Under the pieces are notes generated by a model. The model was not told the origin of the DNA. It made no database searches and saw nothing but the letters and a program-made list of their open reading frames with translations. Below are positions 36,029 to 44,920 of a DNA stretch of 64,000 nt, piece by piece (positions within the stretch are counted from its first letter, which is position 1; every line of letters starts with the position of its first letter). Source of the DNA: Croceicoccus sediminis (lineage in GTDB: Bacteria; Pseudomonadota; Alphaproteobacteria; Sphingomonadales; Sphingomonadaceae); assembly GCF_007570835.1 (NCBI RefSeq), contig NZ_SUNC01000002.1:186001-250000 (forward strand). Direction: 5' to 3'. Both the position numbers and the translations under genes were made by a program.

Positions 36029-37165
36029 ATGCGCCTGCGTCTTGCCGTCCTGACCCTTGCTCTCCTGCCTGCGGCCGCAGGGGCAGTGACGAGCACGCAG
36101 GACCGCCTGCGCGAAGTCGAGGCTGCGCGCGAAGAAGCGCAGCGCAAGGCGGCGGAATTCGCCGACCAGGCGCGGTTGATCGAGGATCGCGGATTGAAGG
36201 CCGAGGCCCGCGCCCGCGCCCTCGCCGCCGAAGTGGCCGAGGCCGAGAACCGGCTGGAAGCGGCGCAATTGCGGGCCGAGGCTTCGGCAAATCGGCTGGC
36301 TGTCCTGCGCGACGAGCTGGCGGTAAAGCGTGCGCCCCTGTCGCGCATGATGGCGGGGCTGCAGCGGTTGGCGCAGCGACCGACACTGCTGCTGGTCATG
36401 CGGCCGTCATCGACGCGCGATTTCGTGCGGATGCGCTCGATGGTCGCGGGGATGCAGCCGCAGATTGCCGCGCACACGAAAGAACTGCGCGGCGACCTTG
36501 CCGAGGCCAGAGATCTTGCCGCAACGGCCCGCCGCGCGCGGGAAGAGGGTGAGCGGGCGAGGGCGGACCTTGCCGAAAGCCGCGCCGAATTGCAGGCGAT
36601 GGGGACCAGGGACCGGATGACCGCTGAAAAACTGGCGGACGCGGCGAACGAGGCGCGGCGTGAGGCGACCTTGCGCGGGGCACAAGTGCGTTCGATCGGC
36701 GCACTTGTCGCCCGTGAGGAACGGGGCGAACGCACGCTCGCCGCGCTGTCCGCACTGCCCGTGCCGACCTTGCTGGCGTCATCCTCTGCAGAGGTGAAGA
36801 CCGATCCGGGCGCACCGCGCCTGCCGGTGCGCGGTGAAATCCTTGCCGGTTTTGGCGAACGCGACGCGGCGGGCGGGCGCAGCAACGGGCTGACCATCGC
36901 GCCGAACGGGGGGGCGCCGGTCGTCGCACCGCTGGCAGGCGAAGTCGCCTTTGCCGGGCCGTTTCGCGGCTATGGCAATGTTGTGATCCTGCGCAATGCG
37001 GACGGGAAACTCAGCTTGTTGGCTGGCCTCGACCGAACGGTCGTCAAAACGGGCGGCAAGGTCCGGCGCGGCGAAACCGTCGGCAGCGCGCCCGCGCAAG
37101 ATCCGCGCATCCTGTACGAACTGCGTCAGGGCAGGCGAGCGATCCACCCCTTGCTGGCGCGCTGA
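36029..37165 (+). CDS. EnvC-like murein hydrolase activator with degenerate LytM domain
   Basis: EnvC and NlpD proteins lack peptidase activity and instead activate amidases at the division site. The 378 residues include a signal peptide (about 1-20), a coiled coil at about 25-220 rich in Glu/Ala/Arg, and a LytM fold at about 270-378. Every zinc-ligand position is lost: GLTIAPNGG in place of HxGxD, LLAGLD in place of YAHL, and ILYELR in place of HLHFE. This supports a regulator and not an enzyme. It starts immediately after rlmH and is followed by the S41 protease gene. Confidence 0.86.
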   Translation: MRLRLAVLTLALLPAAAGAVTSTQDRLREVEAAREEAQRKAAEFADQARLIEDRGLKAEARARALAAEVAEAENRLEAAQLRAEASANRLAVLRDELAVKRAPLSRMMAGLQRLAQRPTLLLVMRPSSTRDFVRMRSMVAGMQPQIAAHTKELRGDLAEARDLAATARRAREEGERARADLAESRAELQAMGTRDRMTAEKLADAANEARREATLRGAQVRSIGALVAREERGERTLAALSALPVPTLLASSSAEVKTDPGAPRLPVRGEILAGFGERDAAGGRSNGLTIAPNGGAPVVAPLAGEVAFAGPFRGYGNVVILRNADGKLSLLAGLDRTVVKTGGKVRRGETVGSAPAQDPRILYELRQGRRAIHPLLAR

Positions 37166-37272
37166 AACGCGCCGAAAACCTGCCATCTGGCGTTAAGCCT
37201 TCATGCGCTATACATTTGTCAGCGACCCGTGGCGGCGTCATGCGCCGCGCGACCAGAAGGATCTGATTACCC

Positions 37273-38613
37273 ATGGCCATTCGCCTCGCGCCGTTCCTGC
37301 GCTCCGCGGCTCTTGTCACCGCCCTTGCCATGCTGCCCGCGACGACGGCCGGTCTTGCCGCCGTCGATGCCCGCAGTGCCCCGGAATTCGGCAAGCTGAT
37401 GGTCATCTACCAGCGTGTGAAGGCGAACTACGTCGACCAGGTCGATGACGAAAAGCTGCTGCGCGGCGCGATCGACGGCATGCTGGCCAGCCTCGATCCG
37501 CATTCGGGCTATCTCGATTCGACCGCCTTCGAAAGCCTGCGCACGCAGACCGACGGCAATTACGGCGGGCTGGGCCTTTCGGTCACCATGGAAGACGGCG
37601 TTGTCAAGGTCATCGCGCCGACCAAGGGCACCCCGGCCGAGGCCGCGGGCATCAAGGCGGGCGACTACATCACGCATCTGAACGGAAAGCTGATCTATGG
37701 TGGCACGTTGGACGAAGCGGTGGAACAGATGCGCGGTAAGCCGGGCACGGGAATCGATCTCACCATCTACCGCGCAGGCCGCGACGAACCTTTCGACGTC
37801 ACCGTCACGCGCGCGATCATCGAACTGACCCCGGTCGAATGGGAAGTCGACGGCGATATCGGCGTGATCACCGTGTCCTCGTTCAGCGCGAACGTCGGGC
37901 GCGAGGTGGAGCGGGCGATGAACGGCATCCGCACGAAGCTGGGCAAGATGCCCGAAGGCATCGTGATCGACTTGCGTTCCAACCCCGGCGGACTGCTGGA
38001 CGAAGCTGTCGCCATGTCCGACCTGTTCCTCGACAAGGGGCAGATCGTGTCGCAGCGCGGCCGTTTCGCGCGCGACAACGAAAGCTATGTGGCGCGCACC
38101 GGTGACATCGCACGCGGCATTCCGCTCGTCGTGCTGATCGATTCCGGCTCGGCCTCGGCCTCCGAAATCGTGGCCGGCGCGCTTCAGGATCATCACCGCG
38201 CTCTGGTCATGGGCCAGCGCAGCTTCGGCAAGGGCAGCGTCCAGACGCTCGTCCCGCTGACCAATGACAGCGCACTGAAGCTGACGACGGCGCGGTATTA
38301 CACGCCGTCGGGCAAGTCGGTGCAGGAAGGCGGCATCGAACCCGATATCGCGGTGCCGCAGTTGTCGGACCCCGATGCCCGCGCCCGCGCCGAACGCGCG
38401 ATCCGCGAATCGGACTTGCGCGGTCACCTGATCAACGAACTTCAGGTCGAGGACCAGGAACTGGAGAAGGATCTGATCGACGATCCGCGTTTCCAGATTT
38501 CGGCAGAGGAACTGGAAAAGCAGGGCATCGAGGATTTCCAGCTGCACTATGCGCTCGACACCTTGCGCAACACCCGGCTTGCGCAAAAGCACACCGGCGC
38601 CGCCAAGCCCTGA
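37273..38613 (+). CDS. S41 family C-terminal processing protease
   Basis: A periplasmic tail-specific protease (Ctp type). It has 446 residues: a signal peptide (about 1-28), a PDZ domain at about 95-170 (GGLGLSVTMEDGVVKVIAP, GIKAGDYITHLNG), and the peptidase core with IDLRSNPGG, catalytic Ser in DSGSASASEIVAG and Lys in GQRSFGKGSVQT. The C-terminal ~70 residues are acidic and helical. In alphaproteobacteria this gene commonly follows an envC-like gene, and such pairs control amidase or envelope-protein turnover; the actual substrate is unknown. Confidence 0.93.
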   Translation: MAIRLAPFLRSAALVTALAMLPATTAGLAAVDARSAPEFGKLMVIYQRVKANYVDQVDDEKLLRGAIDGMLASLDPHSGYLDSTAFESLRTQTDGNYGGLGLSVTMEDGVVKVIAPTKGTPAEAAGIKAGDYITHLNGKLIYGGTLDEAVEQMRGKPGTGIDLTIYRAGRDEPFDVTVTRAIIELTPVEWEVDGDIGVITVSSFSANVGREVERAMNGIRTKLGKMPEGIVIDLRSNPGGLLDEAVAMSDLFLDKGQIVSQRGRFARDNESYVARTGDIARGIPLVVLIDSGSASASEIVAGALQDHHRALVMGQRSFGKGSVQTLVPLTNDSALKLTTARYYTPSGKSVQEGGIEPDIAVPQLSDPDARARAERAIRESDLRGHLINELQVEDQELEKDLIDDPRFQISAEELEKQGIEDFQLHYALDTLRNTRLAQKHTGAAKP

Positions 38614-38640
38614 TCGAACGCTGACACGACCGGACACACG

Positions 38641-39135
38641 ATGAGCGCCGATTTCAAACTTGCGCGACTGCTCGCGCTGCTGGTTCCCGCCGCGCTTCTG
38701 GCGGGGGCCTATATCTCGCAATACGTCTTCGGGCTTTACCCTTGCGAAATGTGCTGGTGGCAGCGCTGGCCGCACTTTGCCGCGGTCGCCATCGCCCTGC
38801 TGGCCTTCGTCGTGCCGGGTGCGGCGGCGAAAGTCTGGCTGGTGCGTCTGGCGGCGCTGTCGATTCTGGTCTCAGGCCTCATCGGGGCGTTCCATGCCGG
38901 TGTCGAATATGGCTGGTGGGAAGGGTTCACGCAGTGCACCTCGCTCGAAATCGCAGAGGGGCAGAGCGCGCTGGATGCGATCATGGGCGCGCCCACCGTG
39001 CGGTGTGACGAAGTGCAATGGTCGCTCTTCGGCATATCGCTGGCGGGGTGGAACTTCATCGTTTCCGGGCTGGGCGCTATCGCGGTACTGATCCTTTCGG
39101 CACGGACAGGCCGGTCGGGCGTTGGTAGGGCATGA
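38641..39135 (+). CDS. dsbB: DsbB-like disulfide bond formation protein
   Basis: An inner-membrane quinone-linked thiol oxidase that recharges DsbA. The 164 residues form four membrane segments. The first periplasmic loop has C35-x-x-C38 (CEMC followed by WWQRWPH), and the second loop has cysteines in FTQCTS and VRCDE, the two pairs required for DsbB activity. The stop codon overlaps the ATG of coq7. No dsbA is in the window. Confidence 0.88.
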   Translation: MSADFKLARLLALLVPAALLAGAYISQYVFGLYPCEMCWWQRWPHFAAVAIALLAFVVPGAAAKVWLVRLAALSILVSGLIGAFHAGVEYGWWEGFTQCTSLEIAEGQSALDAIMGAPTVRCDEVQWSLFGISLAGWNFIVSGLGAIAVLILSARTGRSGVGRA

Positions 39136-39665
39136 CGATGAGCGAAGCGGAAAAGCAGCAGCGGATCGATTCGATGATCCGCGTCGACCAGGCGGGCGAA
39201 TATGGCGCCACGCGCATCTACGCGGGCCAGCTTGCCGTGATGGGCGACCGTGCGCCGGGTGCGGCCGAAATCTCCGCCATGGCGCAGCAGGAAGCCGACC
39301 ACCGCGCGCGTTTCGATGCCCTGATGGCTGAGCGCGGCGTGCGTCCCACGCTGCTTCAGCCGATATGGGACAAGGCCGGTTTCGCGCTGGGCGCAGTGAC
39401 GGCCCTGATCGGACCCGAAGCGGCCATGGCCTGCACTGCCGCGATCGAGACCGAGATCGAACGTCATTACACGCAGCAGCTGGACGAGCTTGGCGAGGAA
39501 GACCCCGAGCTTTCTGCGATGGTCACCGAATTCCGCGATGACGAGCGTGAGCATCACGATGCCGCGATCGAGGCGGGTGCCGAACGCGCGCCCGTCTATG
39601 GCCTGATGTCGGGCGCGATCCGGCTGGGCTGCCGCGTCGCCATCGGGCTTTCCAAACGCATCTGA
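39132..39665 (+). CDS. coq7: Demethoxyubiquinone hydroxylase (Coq7 family)
   Basis: A di-iron monooxygenase that hydroxylates demethoxyubiquinone in ubiquinone synthesis. The 177 residues contain paired iron-ligand motifs: the Glu of DQAGEYGA, EADHRARF, and the C-terminal DDEREHHDAAIEAGA. IDSMIRVDQAGEYGATRIYAGQ is the family start. It overlaps dsbB by four bases (ATGA). Alphaproteobacteria use Coq7 in place of UbiF, consistent with the lineage. Confidence 0.94.
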   Translation: MTMSEAEKQQRIDSMIRVDQAGEYGATRIYAGQLAVMGDRAPGAAEISAMAQQEADHRARFDALMAERGVRPTLLQPIWDKAGFALGAVTALIGPEAAMACTAAIETEIERHYTQQLDELGEEDPELSAMVTEFRDDEREHHDAAIEAGAERAPVYGLMSGAIRLGCRVAIGLSKRI

Positions 39666-39765
39666 ATTGCAGACCAAGGTTACCCTTCACCTGTCATTCA
39701 GTGCAAAGCGCCCCTATACTGAGAACGACAGACAGATCCCGCGCTTGAAGGAGGCGCATAGACCG

Positions 39766-40320
39766 ATGACCCGCACGCTGATCGCGACCCTTGCCATCGC
39801 AACCGCCGGTATCGGCCTTGCCAGCCCCGCCGCCGCACAGGAAGCGGCCGAACCGGCCGTGAATTCCATCATTGTCTATGGCGATCAGGCGTGTCCCGAA
39901 CCGACTGCCGATGAAATCGTAGTCTGCGTCCGTCAGGAAGATCCCTACCGCATTCCCAAGCCCCTGCGTCAGACCGAGAGCAAGCAGAACGAGGCCTGGG
40001 CGCAGCGTGTCGCCGCCAACCGCGATGTCGGCGCGACCGGCGTGGGTTCGTGCACCGTGATCGGCCCGTCGGGTCAGACCGGATGCACCGCCGCCATGAT
40101 CGAGCAGGCCTATGCCGAAAAGGCCAACGGTTCAGACGTCCGCATGGGCCAGCTTGTCGCCGAGGCGCGCGCAGAACGTCTTGCCGAAATCGACGAAGAT
40201 GCCGCCGCCGAACAGGCCCGCGTCGAAGCGATCGAGGCCGAGTACGAAGCTCGCCGCAAGGCGCAGGAAGGCGCTGCCGTCGATGACGAGCCGCTGCCGG
40301 AAATCGTCGCGAGCGAGTAA
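39766..40320 (+). CDS. Conserved exported protein of unknown function
   Basis: This 184-residue protein starts at ATG 39766, which has a strong AAGGAGG nine bases upstream; a longer frame begins in the coq7 gap. It has a signal peptide with an AAAQ cleavage region. The mature part has paired cysteines (DQACPEPTADEIVVCVRQ, GSCTVIG, QTGCTA) and an Ala/Glu-rich helical C-terminus. Similar proteins with the IIVYGDQACPxPTxDEIVVC block occur in sphingomonads, but I know no function. It is probably periplasmic. Confidence 0.75.
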   Translation: MTRTLIATLAIATAGIGLASPAAAQEAAEPAVNSIIVYGDQACPEPTADEIVVCVRQEDPYRIPKPLRQTESKQNEAWAQRVAANRDVGATGVGSCTVIGPSGQTGCTAAMIEQAYAEKANGSDVRMGQLVAEARAERLAEIDEDAAAEQARVEAIEAEYEARRKAQEGAAVDDEPLPEIVASE

Positions 40321-40337
40321 GGGCGCAGGTCGCGGCG

Positions 40338-41339
40338 TTAAATGCCGCGGTAGTTCCTGAACCAGTCGACGAAGGCGGGAACGCCCGCGTCCACCGATGT
40401 CGTCGGCGCATAGCCGAGATCGCGGCTTATCGCGGTGATGTCGGCATATGTGCGCGGCACGTCGCCGGGCTGCATCGGCTGCATGTCCAGCTCCGCCTTG
40501 CGCCCGCAGGCCTCTTCCAGAAGACCGATGACGCGCATCAGCTGTTCAGGCTGGTTGTTGCCGATGTTGTAGATCGTATGCGGCGCCGTGCTGCCACCGG
40601 GTTTCTTCGTGCCGTCGTTGGCGGGCACATGGTCCAGCGAGGCGACGACACCGGCGATGATGTCGTCTATGTAGGTGAAGTCGCGGTACATGTCGCCGTT
40701 GTTGAACACCGGGATGGGCCGCCCGCTCAGGATGCGATCCGCAAAGATCCACATCATCATGTCGGGCCGGCCCCACGGGCCATAGACGGTGAAAAAGCGC
40801 AGCCCCGTCATCGGCAGGTTGTAGAGATGGGCGTAAGTCTCGCTCATCAATTCGTCCGCCTTTTTCGTGGCGGCGTAGAGCGAGACAGGATGATCGACGC
40901 GGTCGTCCACGTCGAAGGGGACTTTCTCGTTCCCGCCATAGACCGAGGACGAGCTGGCATAGACCATATGCTCCACCCCCCGTTCGCGTGCGAGTTCGAG
41001 CATGTTTACATGACCGACGAGGTTCGACTGCGCATAGGCGTGCGGATTTTCGAGCGAATAGCGAACCCCCGCCTGCGCGCCGAGGTGGGCGATCCGGTCG
41101 ATCCCCTCGCCCTCCAGCGCATCGCGCAGCCTTGTCATGTCGGCAAAGTCCAGCTGGATAAAGCGGAACCGGTCGCCCGCACCCTTGCAGATGTCGGTCA
41201 GCCGGTCGCGTTTCAGCGCGACGTCATAATAGTCGTTGAGGTTGTCGATCCCGACGACCCGCTCACCCCTTGCCAGCAAGGCCTTTGCCAGCGCGGCGCC
41301 GATGAAACCGGCAACCCCGGTGACGAGCGTGGTCGTCAT
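40338..41339 (-). CDS. UDP-glucuronate 4-epimerase-like NAD-dependent epimerase
   Basis: An extended short-chain dehydrogenase of 333 residues that probably converts UDP-glucuronate to UDP-galacturonate for surface polysaccharide. NAD binding is at TGVAGFIGAAL (7-17), the catalytic YAATKK supplies Tyr and Lys with SSSSVYG upstream, and FTVYGPWGRPDMMMWIF is typical of the UDP-GlcA epimerase group. It is downstream of fabI on the same strand. Substrate is inferred from similarity, and no other polysaccharide genes are here. Confidence 0.88.
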   Translation of the reverse strand: MTTTLVTGVAGFIGAALAKALLARGERVVGIDNLNDYYDVALKRDRLTDICKGAGDRFRFIQLDFADMTRLRDALEGEGIDRIAHLGAQAGVRYSLENPHAYAQSNLVGHVNMLELARERGVEHMVYASSSSVYGGNEKVPFDVDDRVDHPVSLYAATKKADELMSETYAHLYNLPMTGLRFFTVYGPWGRPDMMMWIFADRILSGRPIPVFNNGDMYRDFTYIDDIIAGVVASLDHVPANDGTKKPGGSTAPHTIYNIGNNQPEQLMRVIGLLEEACGRKAELDMQPMQPGDVPRTYADITAISRDLGYAPTTSVDAGVPAFVDWFRNYRGI

Positions 41340-41352
41340 CGCCCCTCGCCCG

Positions 41353-42192
41353 TCAGGACAGCGCGATGTCGGGCGCGTCTTCCTGCTTCATGCCCACGAC
41401 GTGGTAGCCGCAGTCGACGTGATGGGTTTCGCCCGTCACGCCCGATGCCAGGTCCGACAGGAGATAGAGCGCGGACCCGCCGACATCGTCGATCGTGACG
41501 TTGCGGCGCATCGGCGCGTTCAGCTCGTTCCATTTCAGGATGTAGCGGAAATCCCCGATCCCGCTGGCGGCCAGCGTCTTGATCGGACCTGCCGAAATGC
41601 CGTTCACGCGGATGTTGTCGGGGCCAAGATCGTTGGCCAGATACTTCACGCTGGTTTCCAGCGCAGCCTTGGCAACGCCCATGACATTGTAGTGCGGCAC
41701 GACCTTTTCCGCGCCATAGTAGGTCAAGGTCAGAACCGAGCCACCCTCGGTCATCAGCGGGGCGGCACGTTTCGTCACCGCGACAAGGCTGTAGGCCGAG
41801 ATGTTCATGGTCATCAGGAAGTTTTCGAGGCTGGTGTCGACATATTTGCCGCGCAGTTCGCTCTTGTCCGAAAAGCCGATGGCGTGGACGATGAAGTCGA
41901 TTTTGGGCCAGCGCGCGGCCAGCGTTTCGAATGCGGTGTCGAGCGCGTCCATGTCGGCCACGTCGCATTCCAGCAGGAAATCGCTGCCCAGGCTTTCGGC
42001 CAGCGGCTTCACACGCTTGGCCAGTGCCTCGCCCTGATAGGAAAAGGCCAGTTCCGCGCCTTGCGCATGAAGGGCCCTTGCAATGCCCCATGCCAGCGAC
42101 TTGTCATTGGCGAGCCCCATGATCAGCCCGCGCTTGCCCTGCATCAGGGTTCCGGTGGGAAGAGCGTTTTCGTCCATGCCTGTTATCTTCAT
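41353..42192 (-). CDS. fabI: Enoyl-[acyl-carrier-protein] reductase (NADH)
   Basis: It reduces trans-2-enoyl-ACP in the last step of each fatty-acid elongation cycle. The 279 residues include the FabI nucleotide motif GKRGLIMGLANDKSLAWGIA and catalytic LTYYGAEKVVPHYNVMGVAKAAL (Tyr and Lys of the SDR pair). The N-terminal 15 or so residues vary; ATG 42177 is an alternative start. The first codons overlap the end of the YihY gene. It is the triclosan-type FabI family, not FabV. Confidence 0.95.
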   Translation of the reverse strand: MKITGMDENALPTGTLMQGKRGLIMGLANDKSLAWGIARALHAQGAELAFSYQGEALAKRVKPLAESLGSDFLLECDVADMDALDTAFETLAARWPKIDFIVHAIGFSDKSELRGKYVDTSLENFLMTMNISAYSLVAVTKRAAPLMTEGGSVLTLTYYGAEKVVPHYNVMGVAKAALETSVKYLANDLGPDNIRVNGISAGPIKTLAASGIGDFRYILKWNELNAPMRRNVTIDDVGGSALYLLSDLASGVTGETHHVDCGYHVVGMKQEDAPDIALS

Positions 42193-43118
42193 TCCTGCTC
42201 GGCGGGCGGATCCTCGCCAGCCTCTGCTGTTTCTTCGTCATCCGCGCGTGGCGTGTTGGCGAGCGCGGCGTTCAGCTCCGCGCCGACGACAAGCCCTAGC
42301 CCGACCAGCCAGAAAAAGAAAAGGGCGATCATCACGCCGGCAAGGCTTCCGTAAGTAAGGTCGTAGGCGAACACCGTGCGCAGCACCGGGGGCAGGGCCA
42401 CGGTCACCAGCATCCACCAGCCTGCGACGAACAGCGCGCCGGGCCACTTGGGATATTCCGGCCCGCGGTAGTTCTTGGGCGTCAGCGTCACGAACAGAAG
42501 CCAGATCGACAGCAGCAGGCCGAACGCGGGGATGATGCGCGACAGCGACAGGGCAGAGCCCAGGTTGGCCGCGTCGGGGAACCAGGCGGTGATCACTTCC
42601 TGCGCGGCGGAAATGTAGAATTGCGCCGACAGGGACATCATCAAAAGAATGATCGACCCGATGATGACCGCAGCCGACAACAGGCGGTGTTTCAGGAAGC
42701 CGGCCGTCGGCTTCGTATCGTAGGCGCGGTGCAGGATGTCGCGGATCGTTTCGATCAGGCTGCCCACGGTCCACAGCCCGAACAGCGCGCCGATCCACAA
42801 TAACCAGCCGGTTCGCGAGGATACGACGTCCTTGGCCACCGGTTCGACCACTTCGGCAACAATGCGCGGCACCGCCAGCAACAGGGCGTTGATCGCGGCC
42901 GTGCGATCTTCCGCGTCGCCCAGCAGCGAAAAGACGCCGGCAGACACGATGAAGAAGGGAAACAGCGACAGGATCGCCATGTAGGCAAGATTGCCCGCGT
43001 GGATGAAGCCGTCCTCCCACGCGCCCAGCAATGTGCACTTTATCACCTGGTAGGTGCGTGTTCCCGGTCCGACTTCACGCCGGACCTTGTGGAACTGGCG
43101 ACCGATCCGCCGTCTCAT
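42189..43118 (-). CDS. YihY/virulence factor BrkB family membrane protein
   Basis: A 309-residue integral membrane protein with about six hydrophobic segments and the family motifs GAWEDGFIHAGNLAYMAILSLFPFFI and LTPKNYRGPEYPKWPGALFVAGWW. Family members are called YihY or, historically, RNase BN, but the RNase activity belongs to an unrelated protein. The transport or envelope function is unknown. The short acidic C-terminal tail is cytoplasmic. It is co-directional with fabI and overlaps its start by four bases. Confidence 0.9.
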   Translation of the reverse strand: MRRRIGRQFHKVRREVGPGTRTYQVIKCTLLGAWEDGFIHAGNLAYMAILSLFPFFIVSAGVFSLLGDAEDRTAAINALLLAVPRIVAEVVEPVAKDVVSSRTGWLLWIGALFGLWTVGSLIETIRDILHRAYDTKPTAGFLKHRLLSAAVIIGSIILLMMSLSAQFYISAAQEVITAWFPDAANLGSALSLSRIIPAFGLLLSIWLLFVTLTPKNYRGPEYPKWPGALFVAGWWMLVTVALPPVLRTVFAYDLTYGSLAGVMIALFFFWLVGLGLVVGAELNAALANTPRADDEETAEAGEDPPAEQE

Positions 43119-43158
43119 CCCGCAATGACCGGGGCAGGCGCACAGGTGATCGTCCCGG

Positions 43159-44118
43159 TCACACGCCCAGCTTGGCCCGGACGGAACGTGTATCGCTCCA
43201 TCCCTCGAGCCTTTGCTTCAGGTCGGCATCGTTTTCGGGAATGTCGATTTCCAGTGTCACCAGCTGATCGCCGCGCGAGCCGTCCTTGCGGGTAAATCCC
43301 TTGCCCTTGAGGCGCAGGACCCTGCCCGAACCGCTGCCGGGCGCAACGGTCAGCATGACCGCGCCGCTGGTCGTGGGCACTTTGACCTTTGCGCCGTTCA
43401 CCGCCTCGTCCAGCGTGATCGGCAGGTCGAGCCGTACGTCGTCCCCGTCGCGGCGGAAGAATGCGTGGGGCTTTTCCATGATCGTGACCAGCGCATCGCC
43501 CGCGCCGCCGGGACCGGCCTCGCCCTTGCCGGACAGGCGCATCTGGGTGCCGTCTTCGGCCCCGTTGGGCAGTTTCAGGTCGATCGTCTTGCCATCGGAC
43601 AGCGTGATTCGCTGCGGCGCGAGGTTCGCGATATCGGTCAGCGTGACGGCAAGCCGGTACTGCACGTTCGCGCCCTTGGGCGGGGGCCGCCGCTGGCCGC
43701 CGCCCATGCCGCCGAAACCGCCACCGGGGCCGCCGCGCGCCGAACGCGGACCGCCGCCGCCGAAGATTCCTTCGAACAAGTCGGAAAGGTCGACTTCTTC
43801 TGCGCCGAATCCGCCCGCGCCGCCGCCCATGCCGCCGGGATGACCGCGCCGTCCGCCGCCGAAACCCTGCCCGCCCATGCCGAAAGGCATCTGCGGGTTG
43901 CCGTCGAGATCGATCTCGCCGCGGTCGAACTGGGCCCGCTTGTCCTTGTCCGACAGCAGGTCATACGCCTTCGTGACGTCGGAAAAACGTTCCGACGCCT
44001 TGGGATTGTCCTTGTTTTTATCGGGGTGCAGCTCCTTGGCCAGCTTGCGATAGGCGGACTTGATGTCCTTTTCGCTCGCGCCGCGTTGCACACCAAGGAT
44101 CGAATAGGGATCGGCCAT
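43159..44118 (-). CDS. DnaJ-class molecular chaperone (CbpA/DjlA-like, no zinc domain)
   Basis: A J-domain co-chaperone of 319 residues. The J domain is at about 3-68 with the HPD motif (KELHPDKN); a Gly-rich linker lies at about 85-150, and the substrate-binding C-terminal beta domains include [20 protein letters not shown] and [26 protein letters not shown]. The CxxCxGxG zinc repeats of DnaJ are absent, giving the CbpA architecture. No dnaK or cbpM is adjacent. It is divergent from pdxH. Confidence 0.92.
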   Translation of the reverse strand: MADPYSILGVQRGASEKDIKSAYRKLAKELHPDKNKDNPKASERFSDVTKAYDLLSDKDKRAQFDRGEIDLDGNPQMPFGMGGQGFGGGRRGHPGGMGGGAGGFGAEEVDLSDLFEGIFGGGGPRSARGGPGGGFGGMGGGQRRPPPKGANVQYRLAVTLTDIANLAPQRITLSDGKTIDLKLPNGAEDGTQMRLSGKGEAGPGGAGDALVTIMEKPHAFFRRDGDDVRLDLPITLDEAVNGAKVKVPTTSGAVMLTVAPGSGSGRVLRLKGKGFTRKDGSRGDQLVTLEIDIPENDADLKQRLEGWSDTRSVRAKLGV

Positions 44119-44280
44119 GCACCGTAGCTAGGAAGCCTTTGCACTTTACGCAACGTGGCAGTTGCCATGGATCGCTCTTTGCGCAGGCAGCGCGGCGTGC
44201 CTATGTTGGCAGGTGAAGGGGCAGACGCGAGTCCGTCCCGACGCGGCAACAGTCCCAAGCAAACAGGCACGGCAAGAACA

Positions 44281-44907
44281 GTGGAACCCGAACTCCTGGC
44301 AGAAGACGCGATCCCCACCGGCGATCCCTTCAACCTTTTCGACGAATGGTTTGCGCTTGCGCGCGAGCATGAGCCGAACGATTCGAACGCGATGGCGCTT
44401 GCCACGGCCAGCCCCAGCGGCGCGCCGTCGGTGCGCATGGTCCTGCTGAAGGGCCACGGCGCCGATGTTGGCGCAGGGGGCGGTTTCGTGTTCTACACCA
44501 ACCAGCACAGCCGCAAGGGCAGCGAGATCGCCGCCAATCCGCAGGCGGCATTGCTGTTCCACTGGAAAAGCCTGCGCCGCCAGATCCGCATCGAAGGACC
44601 GCTGGAACCGGTAAGCGAGGACATGGCGAACGCCTATTTCGCCAGCCGCGCCCGCGATTCGCAGCTGGGCGCACAGGCCAGCGACCAGTCGGCCCCGATG
44701 GCGGACCGGCGCGAATTCCTGTCGCGGTTCGAAGAGGTTCGCCGCCAGTACGAAGGCAAGGACGTGCCCCGGCCCAGCCACTGGGGCGGGTTCCGCCTTG
44801 TGCCGCAGGCGATGGAATTCTGGCACGATCGTCCCTTCCGCCTGCACGAACGCCGCCGCTTTACGCGCAGCGCGAACGGCTGGGCCAGTACGCTCCTCTA
44901 TCCGTGA
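44281..44907 (+). CDS. pdxH: Pyridoxamine 5'-phosphate oxidase
   Basis: An FMN enzyme that makes pyridoxal 5'-phosphate. The domain begins DPFNLFDEWFALA, followed by MALATASPSGAPSVRMVLLKG, FYTNQHSRKGSEI, RQIRIEGPLE and the C-terminal PQAMEFWHDRPFRLHER. The start chosen is GTG 44281 (208 residues), matching the family length; the frame stays open to 44155, with an ATG at 44203, and those 26-42 extra residues look non-conserved. The 162 bp shared with the divergent J-domain gene hold both promoters. Confidence 0.93.
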   Translation: MEPELLAEDAIPTGDPFNLFDEWFALAREHEPNDSNAMALATASPSGAPSVRMVLLKGHGADVGAGGGFVFYTNQHSRKGSEIAANPQAALLFHWKSLRRQIRIEGPLEPVSEDMANAYFASRARDSQLGAQASDQSAPMADRREFLSRFEEVRRQYEGKDVPRPSHWGGFRLVPQAMEFWHDRPFRLHERRRFTRSANGWASTLLYP

Positions 44908-44920
44908 GTATGCATTTCCG

